DNA of 59,861 bases from CAYTGM01 sp964437365. Lineage in GTDB: Bacteria; Sumerlaeota; Sumerlaeia; SLMS01. Below, piece after piece: positions 16,252 through 25,617 of this stretch. The translations under genes were made by a program, and so were the position numbers. The DNA lies in assembly GCA_964437365.1 (NCBI GenBank), contig CAYTGM010000031.1, forward strand, positions 1 through 59,861, in the 5' to 3' direction. Numbering within the stretch: the first letter of the stretch is position 1; each line of letters opens with the position of its first letter. The notes under the pieces are model-generated. The model was given only the letters and a program-made list of their open reading frames with translations, was not told the origin of the DNA and did no database searches.

Positions 16252-19200
16252 ATGGACCTCCGTTATTTTCTATTAGTGTGCAAATGTTGCACGCTCCAGG
16301 AGTTGAAATTGAGTCTCCGTTCACCGTACTTCCTTCCCTTGGTCTCCATCATCCTGGCAGTTCTTCTGCCGAATTCCGTGTTCGCTCAAAACACACGACC
16401 AAAAGTGACCTGGCACTGGCATATGCATCAGCCGATCTATTGGAATCTTCCAAAGAGTGGAAATCCAGATCGGTATGAATACGCCTGGGAGTCTATTCAG
16501 GCTAAAGACGGCGGAAGAACAAACCCTGAAAACAACCTGAGAGAAATCTTCGGGAAAGATGACCGAGTCGCTGCCTATCAATATCGGATGAAGGATGCCC
16601 TGAATGGTGTGCGGTTCAATCATCCAAAAGCGGGAGCCGTCACCAGTTATTCAGGGGCACTGATGGAGAATGTACGTAGCCTCGGCCTTGCAGGCCAGTT
16701 GGGCTATTCATCGGGTTGGAAGAATGGGCTTATCGAAGCGAATCAATGGGATACTCCTTCTGGGGATCCTCGGCTCGACTTTGTGAATTTCTCGTTTCAT
16801 CATGGTTTAACAGGGCTTTTGCCAGATGAAATCGTTCGAATGGAGATTCTTCTCCACCGGGAGATTGTTCAGCAGGAGTTAGGTGTCGATGCGATCTCGA
16901 ACGGCTATTTCCCAACAGAAATGGCCTTCTCAACTCGAATCATTCCTGTGCTGGCTGATCTGGGGATTGAGTGGTCGATTGTCTCTGGCGAAAAGATCGC
17001 CCGGGCATGTCCTGATTTTCCGATCGTGATTGGCTCTGGTGGGATTAATTGTGACCCTCCCAACCCGGCTGACCAGATCAATCCAAACGGTGCTCCCTAT
17101 ATTCGTGTGAGTATAGATCGCGGTAATTCACCTGTTCACGCAAACCCTCTTTCTTATCAGCCAGCCTATGCAAAATATGTCGATCCAGTCACAGGAACTG
17201 AAAGTAAAATAATTGTCGTTCCTGCTGATATGTCGCAGGGTTGGAGAGATGGCTATTCGTGTATTGACGCTTCGTTTTTGGATGGACTCGAGTCTGAAAA
17301 TGATCCTGCCCAGCCCTCCCTGGTCCTTCTTTCTCATGATGGTGACAATGCTTTTGGAGGTGGTTTTACTTATTACAATGATTGCGTCAGGGATCTTGCA
17401 AACAGTGCTTCCAGTAAAGGAAACGAAGTAACATCTGTACAGCAATACCTGTCAGAGTTTCCTCCAGATACAAATAAGATCATTCACGTCGAAGACGGTC
17501 CCTGGGTTTACGCTGAGTCTGACTTTGGTTCGCCTGTCTATATTAACTGGAATTATCCTCCTCTGGACGCCAATGGTAATATTGATCCAGAAGCAGGGTG
17601 GCATGAGAAGTCCAGGGACATGGCTCTTTTCGTGGCAGGTCTTAATCGAGTAGAGACCGCAGAGCAGATCTCTGGCCATACGCGGCAATTGTCCAAGATC
17701 CTGAATCCAGACGACAGTACGCATCCGGTCGACAGAGGGTGGCATTATCTGCTGGGCGCGCTGGACAGTGGGAATGTCTACTACGGAGCTGCGCTCGATC
17801 TCGAAGCGAAAGCATCTCTCGGTGTGAACGAAGCTGTCAGCCGTGTTGAATCACTGATCTCAGGAAATGAAAGTCAGGATACCACACCACCTACGATCTG
17901 GATTCCGCAACGTCATCCCTATAATCCTGGCGGGCTGAACTTTGGTGTTCAATATGGATATCAGAGTTACTATGACGACGGAGATTTTCATGTTTGGACG
18001 TTTATTCATGATGTGAACGGTCCTGTTGATGCAGTGCTTAAGATACGTATAGATAACGATGGTGTGAACCCTCTATCTTCCAACCAGAATGAGACGCTCG
18101 CAGGGGGGAATGAAGTTGGTAACTGGATCAGCATCCCCATGAACTTTACAGACTATCCAAACGATGGGAACCCTTATGGGAAACCAGAGTTGAATTATGA
18201 TATAGATGCCATTCATATTTCAGATCACTATTGGGCGAAAGTGGAAGGCTATCGTGAAGTCCTTATCGACTATTATATTGAGGCAACTGATACACTTGGC
18301 AACAAATCAATATCCCCGATCCAGCACGTCTATGTTGGGGATGGTGAGGGGTTCGTCGGAGGTGGGGGAGAGAGGGTTGTCCTCGACCCAGAGACGCCCG
18401 TCCGCGGTGAACCGCTCACGGTCACCTACGATCCCGTAGGGTCAGGACTGGCAGATGTTCCCAACGTCTATATACACCGCGGAAAGAATGGGTGGCAAAA
18501 TGTCCTTCTCCCTCGTCCAGCGATGAATGAGAATCAGGACGGAACATGGTCGAGTACATTTATGGTCGACTCGGATGCGACCAGTCTCCAGATGGTCTTT
18601 ACCACTGCAGCAACCGGTGATTCAGGAAACTGGGATAATAATGGGGGGCAGGATTGGAGCTTCGATACCACAGGAAATGGTACTCCCGTTCCCACGATGA
18701 CTCCAGAGCCTGATGAGAATCCATTTACGATGGATGGGTTTATTGATCAGGTAGCTTGTACATTCGATGATCGATTCTATCTGGCGGAGGCCAACGGTTG
18801 GATATATGTCGGTGCAAGGGCATCTCTTCCCGCAGATACTTTTATCTATATCTCCTCTGATCCCTCTATCTTGACCGATGCTAATTGGGCCAAATCTGGA
18901 ACTGTTGGAACCTGGGACTATTTTCTGGCAGCCGAAGGCGCCGGAGGTTCAAGTTTCTCCTCCTGGTTTGAAAATCCGGAATTATTGACAGCCGATATTC
19001 AAGGTCAGCTGGAGCATGCACGGTCAGGTGATATACTCGAGGGGGCTATTAAACGTGAACTTATTGGGAATGGTGATGTTTTCGTCGCACTCGGAATCTT
19101 CGATACTGATGATGAAGGAAGCCTGCTGATTCAGATTCCATCATCTGGCGACGGTAACAGCAACATAGAAAGTGCTGAGTTCTACAACGTGGACAGCGAG

Positions 19201-22200
19201 CTTGCAGCATGTCAAAGTACTTCGCCGACTCCTGCCACAACCCCTACTCCATCACCAACGACCACACCGACTCCAACGCAAATACCGACAATTACAGTTA
19301 CTCCCTCTCCAACAAGTGTCATAACGGCCACTCCCACGGAAACTCCTGTACCTACTGCTTCACCAAGTCCTTCTCCTACGCAGGTACAACCCCAGGAATC
19401 TCGAATCACCATTGGGCAGGGTCCCGTGATCGGATCCACCTCGGGCCAGACATTCTTCGAGGAGTTTCAGGATTGGATCGGAGGAGACTGTAAAGCATTG
19501 GATATACATTCTGATGGGTACCTTCTGGACGATGGAGGGGACAACGCGCGTGATCTTCTGGCATTCTATGCTTATGATGATGTCAGTAATGATTCTATAT
19601 ATTTTCGAGTCGATTTTCTGGATCTCTTTTTTCAGGCAGAAACAACGGAACTCGATGTTATCTTGCTGATTGACTTTAACAGTCCCGAATCAGGTCAGGA
19701 ACAATGGCCAGAGTTCGCTGATGTAACCACAGATCATCTGTGGGAAGCAGCTGTAGTATTCGATGAAGTAGGAATCTGGAGAGTTTATGATTCTAATTTT
19801 CAAATTGTTACTTCAGAGACAGTGAACAGCGGTGCCTGGCTTGGTGCATATTTGAGATCAGACTTGGATGCGCTGGAGTTTGGTCTTGATCGAAGCGTAT
19901 TGACAAATCTGGGATGGGATGGTTTTTCCGATCTGAATTTCCAGGTCGCGACGGTTAAAGATGAAACAAACATAGAAGATCCAAATGGATTTGGAAATGT
20001 GAGCAACCTGACAGATGTTATTCCAGACCCAGGGAGAGGCTTCGATGATGGTATCACGAATGGCGCAGTCTCTCTTACTGATTTTTGTCAATCAGCAAAG
20101 TGGGCCTTTGTCCTTCACGGAAACCAGGCGATCAGCCCGGCACAGGGAATACAGGATCTCATCTACAACGATCAGGTGACGACACCAAATGGGAATCCGA
20201 CGGGTTATCATCGTGCTCTGGACAGTGCGAGGGTATTCGGGGTTCCGGCAAATATACATGTTTCGGCGACTTTATTCGCCTCTTTGCTCTGGGCAGACAG
20301 GCCCGGGACGGGAGATCCACAGGACGGTCCTCAATTCGTTGAATATATCAAAGACTTCCTGGATGAAGATCCGTCAAACGGTGACGGAGCGATCATCTGG
20401 GGCGTCTTTTCAGAGCATATCATGCCCTTCTTTGAAGGGGACGTGAACCAGGATTCTATTCAGCTTAACACCGATTATCTCATCGATATACTTGATATAG
20501 AAGATCCAACAGGGAATTCAGTATTCTGGATTCCAGAGCGCGTTGCCCGTGGATCTACTTTTAATGATCTCACGGTTTCCGGCTTCAATTTCACAATTCT
20601 TGACCAGATTAATCACATTCGCGAATGGTTCGGTGCTCAGGCAGCGGAAGATTCAGGTTTTAAGATTCACGAAGTCAACGGCGTGCAGGCTTTTCTCATT
20701 AATGATGCGCCAGACCAAAAGAAATTCAGTAATACCGATGATGGTCTGGATATAGACACTAGACTCCTATTGTCAGACATAGCACTGAACATCGACCATG
20801 AGCAGCTGGTACTTGTCTTCGATGACTGGGAAGCCTACGCTGGAAGATCATTTCTGAGTTTCAATACAGGGACTGATAACCCCGATAACTTTAATACAAA
20901 TCTGAGATGGATTGCGAACCACCCCTGGATTGAGGTTGTTAAACTTGAAGAAATAGCAGAGCAGGGATGGGATGCCATTGCTCACCCAGAAGATCTCAAT
21001 CTTCCTTTCGAATCTTATGATTTTCTTGATTTTGCGACAGAAGGTAATTATCAGAACTGGTACCATGGTTCCGCTTTGGAGGAAGATTTTGATGACTTCG
21101 AACCTTGGATTCGAGAAGATCTATCTGTTCGAGGTAGTAAGAGATTCGGAGCGCTCACAACTTATTTGAACTCCGCTGTTGGAGCTTCCGGGGGAGCGGG
21201 ATCTATAGCACAGGATGTCTATGCCGATACTTTCTTTGCTCCCGACAATGCACTCAGTGATCTAGCCAGATTAAGCTATAGTACTGCAATATTCGAAACT
21301 GCGTGGCATGATGAGTTTGACGCTATTCGCTGTCCAGACGGAACTTTCTGCAACCCGGATACAAATTTCGATAATATTGCCGGTTTCGCCAAGCAGCTTC
21401 AGTTTCTTAACTTGAGAAGAACCGGTGTCATTGTTGAAGCAGCAGAGTGGGCTGCTAACCCTCCAACGGGTTCTGAAGCACGATCGATCGACCTCGATCA
21501 TGATGGGGAGTTAGAGTATATACTACAAAACAGCCGTGTCTTCGCTGTGTTCGAGAACGACGGTGGAAGGTTGATCGCGGCTTTCGCGCGAAATACGGAG
21601 ACTGGTGAAGTCGCCAGTATGATCGGAAACCTGGTTGGATTTCCAGATAGAGATGATGAATGGGAAGCAGATACGAATACAAACGCCCGAAGGACTTCAG
21701 GCCTGTCAGACTGGTGGGTAGAAGGACTCAGCACTAATATCTATGTGAACGACATCTATGCAATTTCTATACAGGGAAGCAGAGGAAGTGGTGATCCAGC
21801 TATTCTGCAGCTCACTTCAGGAGATAATAAGGTGAGCAAAACGGTATCACTGGCAGATGATAGTAATCGACTTTCTGTTTCCTACGCACTTAGTAATGAC
21901 ATCAATCAAATCTACGTAAGAAATGGACTTTCTCCAGATATCTATGAACTCATGAGTTCCGGTACTTCAGCGTTAAGCTTTCAGGATACAGGGACTGCTG
22001 TTGAACTGAGTAACGTGAACTCTGGTTTTTCCGTGGCTCTTGACTATGGAGGAGGCTCCAACAATGCGCTCTTTAACGCATCCGCTTCCGATGGAACTGT
22101 GAACAGCCCACGAAATCAGGCCTTCATACATATGGTAGAGTTATCTGGAGTAAATGGGATGTCCTTTGACATCGTTCTTAACGCAGGTGATACCGTGCAG

Positions 22201-22449
22201 TCTACTCCTACTCCTACGTTGACTGTTACTCCAACCGCTACGTCGAGTCCTTCACCAACGACTTCTCCCACTGCTACCTTTACTCCTGTTCCCACTCCTA
22301 CAGTGACTCCGACACCAACACCATCACCAACGGTTTCTCCACCACTGGTTCAGCTGATCGATATGTTGCTGGGCAAAGTAGAAGGTGACCTGGTTGAAGA
22401 TACAAACAGTGATGATATACTTGATGCAGCAGATATCATCATGCCATAA
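16252..22449 (+). CDS. Giant secreted tandem-GH57 protein with CBM25-like and dockerin-like modules
   Basis: This is a 2065-residue exported protein. A signal peptide ends at NSVFAQ near residue 46. The first GH57-like domain (about 50-550) has the family's WHWHMHQPIYW opening, FPTEMAF and a catalytic-type HDGDNAFGGG near 361. About 711-810 resembles the starch-binding CBM25 (NGWQNVLLPR ... NWDNNGGQDW). A beta-sandwich follows, then a Thr/Pro linker (about 987-1046), a glucodextranase-like domain, and a second, more degenerate GH57 domain (HGNQ near 1285, FWIPER near 1424, FDDWEAY near 1522) with a beta-rich tail. After a second linker, the end is one dockerin-like Ca-binding repeat (DTNSDDILDAADII). 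GH57 enzymes are amylases, amylopullulanases or branching enzymes. The start at 16252 has AGGGG upstream; a TTG at 16309 with AGGAG would give a tidier signal peptide. Confidence 0.88.
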   Translation: MDLRYFLLVCKCCTLQELKLSLRSPYFLPLVSIILAVLLPNSVFAQNTRPKVTWHWHMHQPIYWNLPKSGNPDRYEYAWESIQAKDGGRTNPENNLREIFGKDDRVAAYQYRMKDALNGVRFNHPKAGAVTSYSGALMENVRSLGLAGQLGYSSGWKNGLIEANQWDTPSGDPRLDFVNFSFHHGLTGLLPDEIVRMEILLHREIVQQELGVDAISNGYFPTEMAFSTRIIPVLADLGIEWSIVSGEKIARACPDFPIVIGSGGINCDPPNPADQINPNGAPYIRVSIDRGNSPVHANPLSYQPAYAKYVDPVTGTESKIIVVPADMSQGWRDGYSCIDASFLDGLESENDPAQPSLVLLSHDGDNAFGGGFTYYNDCVRDLANSASSKGNEVTSVQQYLSEFPPDTNKIIHVEDGPWVYAESDFGSPVYINWNYPPLDANGNIDPEAGWHEKSRDMALFVAGLNRVETAEQISGHTRQLSKILNPDDSTHPVDRGWHYLLGALDSGNVYYGAALDLEAKASLGVNEAVSRVESLISGNESQDTTPPTIWIPQRHPYNPGGLNFGVQYGYQSYYDDGDFHVWTFIHDVNGPVDAVLKIRIDNDGVNPLSSNQNETLAGGNEVGNWISIPMNFTDYPNDGNPYGKPELNYDIDAIHISDHYWAKVEGYREVLIDYYIEATDTLGNKSISPIQHVYVGDGEGFVGGGGERVVLDPETPVRGEPLTVTYDPVGSGLADVPNVYIHRGKNGWQNVLLPRPAMNENQDGTWSSTFMVDSDATSLQMVFTTAATGDSGNWDNNGGQDWSFDTTGNGTPVPTMTPEPDENPFTMDGFIDQVACTFDDRFYLAEANGWIYVGARASLPADTFIYISSDPSILTDANWAKSGTVGTWDYFLAAEGAGGSSFSSWFENPELLTADIQGQLEHARSGDILEGAIKRELIGNGDVFVALGIFDTDDEGSLLIQIPSSGDGNSNIESAEFYNVDSELAACQSTSPTPATTPTPSPTTTPTPTQIPTITVTPSPTSVITATPTETPVPTASPSPSPTQVQPQESRITIGQGPVIGSTSGQTFFEEFQDWIGGDCKALDIHSDGYLLDDGGDNARDLLAFYAYDDVSNDSIYFRVDFLDLFFQAETTELDVILLIDFNSPESGQEQWPEFADVTTDHLWEAAVVFDEVGIWRVYDSNFQIVTSETVNSGAWLGAYLRSDLDALEFGLDRSVLTNLGWDGFSDLNFQVATVKDETNIEDPNGFGNVSNLTDVIPDPGRGFDDGITNGAVSLTDFCQSAKWAFVLHGNQAISPAQGIQDLIYNDQVTTPNGNPTGYHRALDSARVFGVPANIHVSATLFASLLWADRPGTGDPQDGPQFVEYIKDFLDEDPSNGDGAIIWGVFSEHIMPFFEGDVNQDSIQLNTDYLIDILDIEDPTGNSVFWIPERVARGSTFNDLTVSGFNFTILDQINHIREWFGAQAAEDSGFKIHEVNGVQAFLINDAPDQKKFSNTDDGLDIDTRLLLSDIALNIDHEQLVLVFDDWEAYAGRSFLSFNTGTDNPDNFNTNLRWIANHPWIEVVKLEEIAEQGWDAIAHPEDLNLPFESYDFLDFATEGNYQNWYHGSALEEDFDDFEPWIREDLSVRGSKRFGALTTYLNSAVGASGGAGSIAQDVYADTFFAPDNALSDLARLSYSTAIFETAWHDEFDAIRCPDGTFCNPDTNFDNIAGFAKQLQFLNLRRTGVIVEAAEWAANPPTGSEARSIDLDHDGELEYILQNSRVFAVFENDGGRLIAAFARNTETGEVASMIGNLVGFPDRDDEWEADTNTNARRTSGLSDWWVEGLSTNIYVNDIYAISIQGSRGSGDPAILQLTSGDNKVSKTVSLADDSNRLSVSYALSNDINQIYVRNGLSPDIYELMSSGTSALSFQDTGTAVELSNVNSGFSVALDYGGGSNNALFNASASDGTVNSPRNQAFIHMVELSGVNGMSFDIVLNAGDTVQSTPTPTLTVTPTATSSPSPTTSPTATFTPVPTPTVTPTPTPSPTVSPPLVQLIDMLLGKVEGDLVEDTNSDDILDAADIIMP
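19219..19394 (+). repeat. Thr/Pro linker-coding repeat 1
   Basis: Degenerate six-base units coding Thr-Pro and Ser-Pro, with ACT/ACA/ACG CCN codons, make a linker between the first GH57/CBM block and the second block of the giant protein. The units are in frame and imperfect, as expected for a protein linker and not for a DNA-level element. Confidence 0.85.
22200..22340 (+). repeat. Thr/Pro linker-coding repeat 2
   Basis: A second in-frame tract of Thr-Pro and Ser-Pro codons separates the beta-rich C-terminal region of the GH57 protein from the terminal dockerin-like repeat. Such linkers hold flexible spacing between modules. Confidence 0.85.
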
Positions 22450-22459
22450 TTTAGAAATG

Positions 22460-23962
22460 TTAATTACTGTATAGCCACTTTACAGCAACGGGAGTGCGTT
22501 TCGCCCATGCGCTCTCGTTGTGTTCTGCACCTGGGTCAAGATAGTAGAAAAAGTCCTCTCCAATGCGTCGATCAGTGCTTAGAATTCTGTCTCTTATGAA
22601 AAGGGTATTGAGATAGCCATCTCTCGAGATTCCTTTTGTTCCTGAATCGAGCCAGAGACGTTTTGATTCATTAAGGCTGAGAACTTCTTCCGTGAAGTAG
22701 TCCAGGTCGATCCAGAAACTAGGGGACATACAAATCGCTGAATGGAATGAATTCGTTCGAGTAAGAGTTCCCAGACTGACCAGCCCACCTAAGGAACTTC
22801 CAAGGTGACTTCTTCCTTCTGGCTCTGCAATTGTCTCGTATAGACTATCTATCTGTGGGACGAGCTCACCAGTCAGGAATTCAAGATACGCGTCCATTCT
22901 TCCATGGCGAGATTGGAACTGGACTTCTGAAGGGAGGTATTCACGAAGACGTTCGGGTGAATTGTCGATGGCGACTACGATGATTTCAGGGATCTCAGCT
23001 CTGTTAATGAGATCGCCTACAGTCTCGTTGAGATCCCAGCAGCCAAAGGTTCCTCCGGGTGTAAAGACGTTCTGTCCATCCGTTGTATAAAGGACCGGAT
23101 ATTTATACTCAGGCCGAGGATAATTCCGGGGGAGTAGTACTTGGATACGTCTGGGGGTAATGGAATGGTCAGAGGGGACAATGGTTAAGGTTTCTCTTCT
23201 TGGAGGAGCGAACTCAATAGATTCGGGGTTATATCGATAAACCGACTTCCCTTCTATATACAGAGCTTCAATAGAAGCAGGAGTAAATGAAAGGGTCGTG
23301 TTGTCTTTGTAAGAAACAGTAATTTGTGTCAGAGAGCGCGTACCAAGTACGGGGTTTTGAATCGTCTCATGGGGATCGTGCGAAGTAATTTCTTCGATAA
23401 AGTTGGCATCTGCACTATGAAATCTAATCTCAGCAATGGCAGGTTGACCGATTGAATCGTCAGGGGGAATGATCTCCAGCTTTTGCAGTTGTTTTTTCGA
23501 TAAGTTGTTAACCGTCGACGGGATGAAAACGTCGGTGTCTTCACTGGACGGAACTGTCGGATTCAGGAGCCTTGTTGTGGCAAGTCTGATCGGATCTTTT
23601 GTATGATTAAAAGGCGTATAGTCAAGATACCAGGTACTCTCTCCTCTGGCGATAAGAGGCTGAATGGATGGATCGTTGAGCCAGGGGAAGAGACGGGGAG
23701 GCATAATCGCAACAGGGAGCTCTCCGTAATACAGGTCTTGTTCCCAACGGATTTGTTGATTTTCTTTTCTGATGTCTTCCTGTTGAATACTCTGTGGGAC
23801 GCCTGTCTTCGGGCACAGCATCAAGGCGGGAACAGCAGCACAAAAACCTGCCAGAGTTTTCCAGCTGTTTGGGGCACAAGCGTTGTGGAAACTTTCCCGC
23901 AGGATGTTCTTTTTATGGATCTCTTGAGAGATTTTCTTGCCGCACCTGATCTTCATGTGCAT
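22460..23962 (-). CDS. Putative esterase, enterochelin esterase/esterase D fold
   Basis: This is a roughly 500-residue alpha/beta hydrolase with an N-terminal beta-rich region (about 60-290, resembling the glycogen-binding-like domain of such esterases). The catalytic domain has PVLYTTDGQNVF, IPEIIVVAIDNS, the nucleophile elbow GSSLGG near 385, and a C-terminal catalytic His in DPGAEHNESAW. Family members (IroE/Fes, feruloyl esterases) cleave esters on siderophores or plant polysaccharides. Its place between the GH57 and GH13 genes favours a carbohydrate ester. The N-terminus has a hydrophobic stretch (LAGFCAAVPALML) after a long basic lead. The start is uncertain: TTG at 23992 is possible, and ATG at 23962 has GGAA upstream. 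Its 3' end is ten bases from the convergent GH57 gene. Confidence 0.8.
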   Translation of the reverse strand: MHMKIRCGKKISQEIHKKNILRESFHNACAPNSWKTLAGFCAAVPALMLCPKTGVPQSIQQEDIRKENQQIRWEQDLYYGELPVAIMPPRLFPWLNDPSIQPLIARGESTWYLDYTPFNHTKDPIRLATTRLLNPTVPSSEDTDVFIPSTVNNLSKKQLQKLEIIPPDDSIGQPAIAEIRFHSADANFIEEITSHDPHETIQNPVLGTRSLTQITVSYKDNTTLSFTPASIEALYIEGKSVYRYNPESIEFAPPRRETLTIVPSDHSITPRRIQVLLPRNYPRPEYKYPVLYTTDGQNVFTPGGTFGCWDLNETVGDLINRAEIPEIIVVAIDNSPERLREYLPSEVQFQSRHGRMDAYLEFLTGELVPQIDSLYETIAEPEGRSHLGSSLGGLVSLGTLTRTNSFHSAICMSPSFWIDLDYFTEEVLSLNESKRLWLDSGTKGISRDGYLNTLFIRDRILSTDRRIGEDFFYYLDPGAEHNESAWAKRTPVAVKWLYSN

Positions 23963-24036
23963 CGTCGTAATTCCAATGGGACTTTGATGCAAGACAAGTT
24001 ACCAGTCCTTTAACAAGATGGAAGAAATGGCAAGAA

Positions 24037-25551
24037 ATGAGTACTCGCGAGAAACTTCAATATGACTCACGTGCGAAAGACTGGCGATGCGGCGGAATCG
24101 TTTACCAGGTTTTCGTGGACCGCTATGCGAAGAGCCTTCGTCTAAATGAGAAGCACGCATTTTACGCTCCCCCGAGAACATTGAAAGATTGGAGTGACCT
24201 GCCATCGCGAGGGAAGTTCCTTCCTGAGGAACTGAACGTTGAAGGTGAACTTGAGTTTTGGGGAGGAGATTTACACTCACTGCTTGTTCATCTTGATCAC
24301 ATCATTGAAATGGGAACCAATGTACTCTATTTAAATCCTGTTTTTACCGCCTTCACAAACCATAAGTACGACACAATGGACTACTATACAATTGATCCTC
24401 AGTATGGGGACGAAGAAGACCTTCGGAATTTGATAGAGACCTGTCATGAAAAGGGATTAAAGGTTCTCTTTGACGGTGTGTTTAACCACATGGGGCGTCG
24501 TGCACCCCTGTTCCAGAAGGCTCAGAATCAACCGGAATCCCGCGAGCGGGCCTACTTTACTTTCGGTGAAAAGTATCGAAATGGATATCTCGGCTGGCGG
24601 AATGTTTCCAATTTACCGGAACTCAATCTGGAAAATCAAGAGGTCAGGGATTTTGTCTATGCGAAACCAGATAGTGTCGTACAACATTACATCAGAAAAT
24701 TCGATCTGGATGGCTGGAGACTTGATGTTGCACCTGACATCGGATTTTCTTTCCTGAGAGAATTAACAGAGGCTGTTCACAGCTGTCGACAGGATGCGAT
24801 TACAATCGGGGAATGCTGGAATTATCCTGAGGAGTGGCTGAAAGTTCTGGATGGGATTATGAATCTTCATCTGGGAAATTTAATCTACGAGCTCGTTCGA
24901 GAGAATATGACATCGCGCATTGTGGCTAAATGCCTTCAGCGAGTTCTCGACGATTCCGACGAAGAAGCTCTGCTGAGGTCTCATCTTGTTCTAGACAATC
25001 ATGATGTTGCAAGACTTGCGACTGTATTGCCTAAGTCAGAAAACCGTTATCTCGCGAGATTGCTACAGTTCACATTACCTGGCTGTCCTGTTGTCTATTA
25101 TGGTTCCGAATTGGGCATGCCGGGAGGTACTGATCCGACAAATAGAGGACCCATGAACTGGGACCTTAAGAACACTTCCAACCCGGACTACCTTGATTAC
25201 CAACGGATACGGGATTTGAGGCAACAGAACCGGGCTCTTGCCATCGGTTCAACGCGAGTGCTTGATTCAGAAAAACTTTTTGCTTTCATAAGATATACGA
25301 ATGATCCCGGAGAAAGTCTTATTGTTGTAGTGAACCCCACGATGAGTGAAGTAGACGAAGTACTTCAGGTCAGGGATTCACGCCTTGTAGATGCAGCTCC
25401 TATGGAATGTCTTCTCACCGAAGAACAGGTTGTTATTCACTCTGGCTTGATTCCCTGTCGCATCAAACCAAAGCAGGCCAAAGTTTTTCGAACGACTGAC
25501 CAGGGAAAGACGGGTAAGTATTCGATGTTTAAACGTGTAAAAGATTATTAA
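24037..25551 (+). CDS. Alpha-amylase family GH13 (neopullulanase/cyclodextrinase-like)
   Basis: This 504-residue glycoside hydrolase has all four GH13 regions: DGVFNH near 146, GWRLDVAPD near 226 with the Asp nucleophile, GECW near 258 with the acid/base Glu, and LDNHD near 319. GGDLHSLLVHLDHI and NHKYDTMDYYTIDP fit the cyclomaltodextrinase/neopullulanase branch, but the N-terminal extra domain of that branch is short or missing. No signal peptide is present, so it probably degrades imported oligosaccharides in the cytosol. It diverges from the esterase gene with only a few dozen bases between them, so the promoters may lie inside coding sequence. It complements the secreted GH57 protein. Confidence 0.92.
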   Translation: MSTREKLQYDSRAKDWRCGGIVYQVFVDRYAKSLRLNEKHAFYAPPRTLKDWSDLPSRGKFLPEELNVEGELEFWGGDLHSLLVHLDHIIEMGTNVLYLNPVFTAFTNHKYDTMDYYTIDPQYGDEEDLRNLIETCHEKGLKVLFDGVFNHMGRRAPLFQKAQNQPESRERAYFTFGEKYRNGYLGWRNVSNLPELNLENQEVRDFVYAKPDSVVQHYIRKFDLDGWRLDVAPDIGFSFLRELTEAVHSCRQDAITIGECWNYPEEWLKVLDGIMNLHLGNLIYELVRENMTSRIVAKCLQRVLDDSDEEALLRSHLVLDNHDVARLATVLPKSENRYLARLLQFTLPGCPVVYYGSELGMPGGTDPTNRGPMNWDLKNTSNPDYLDYQRIRDLRQQNRALAIGSTRVLDSEKLFAFIRYTNDPGESLIVVVNPTMSEVDEVLQVRDSRLVDAAPMECLLTEEQVVIHSGLIPCRIKPKQAKVFRTTDQGKTGKYSMFKRVKDY

Positions 25552-25552
25552 A

Positions 25553-25586
25553 GAAAAACCCCTGAAGCAGAGAGCCTGTTCAGGGG
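25553..25586 (-). terminator. Rho-independent terminator
   Basis: On the minus strand the stem CCCCTGAA and TTCAGGGG with a 12-base loop is followed by TTTTTCTTT. It lies about 30 bases beyond the stop of the secreted TIDG-type protein gene and serves that gene. The convergent GH13 gene may share the hairpin. Confidence 0.85.
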
Positions 25587-25617
25587 AGAATGATCTGTAC
25601 GTGAACTTCCGGTAACC

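Noticed and set aside
19219..19394. Tandem repeat DNA in the GH57 gene as a separate element
   Set aside because: It is in frame and codes a Thr/Pro linker, so it is explained by the protein.
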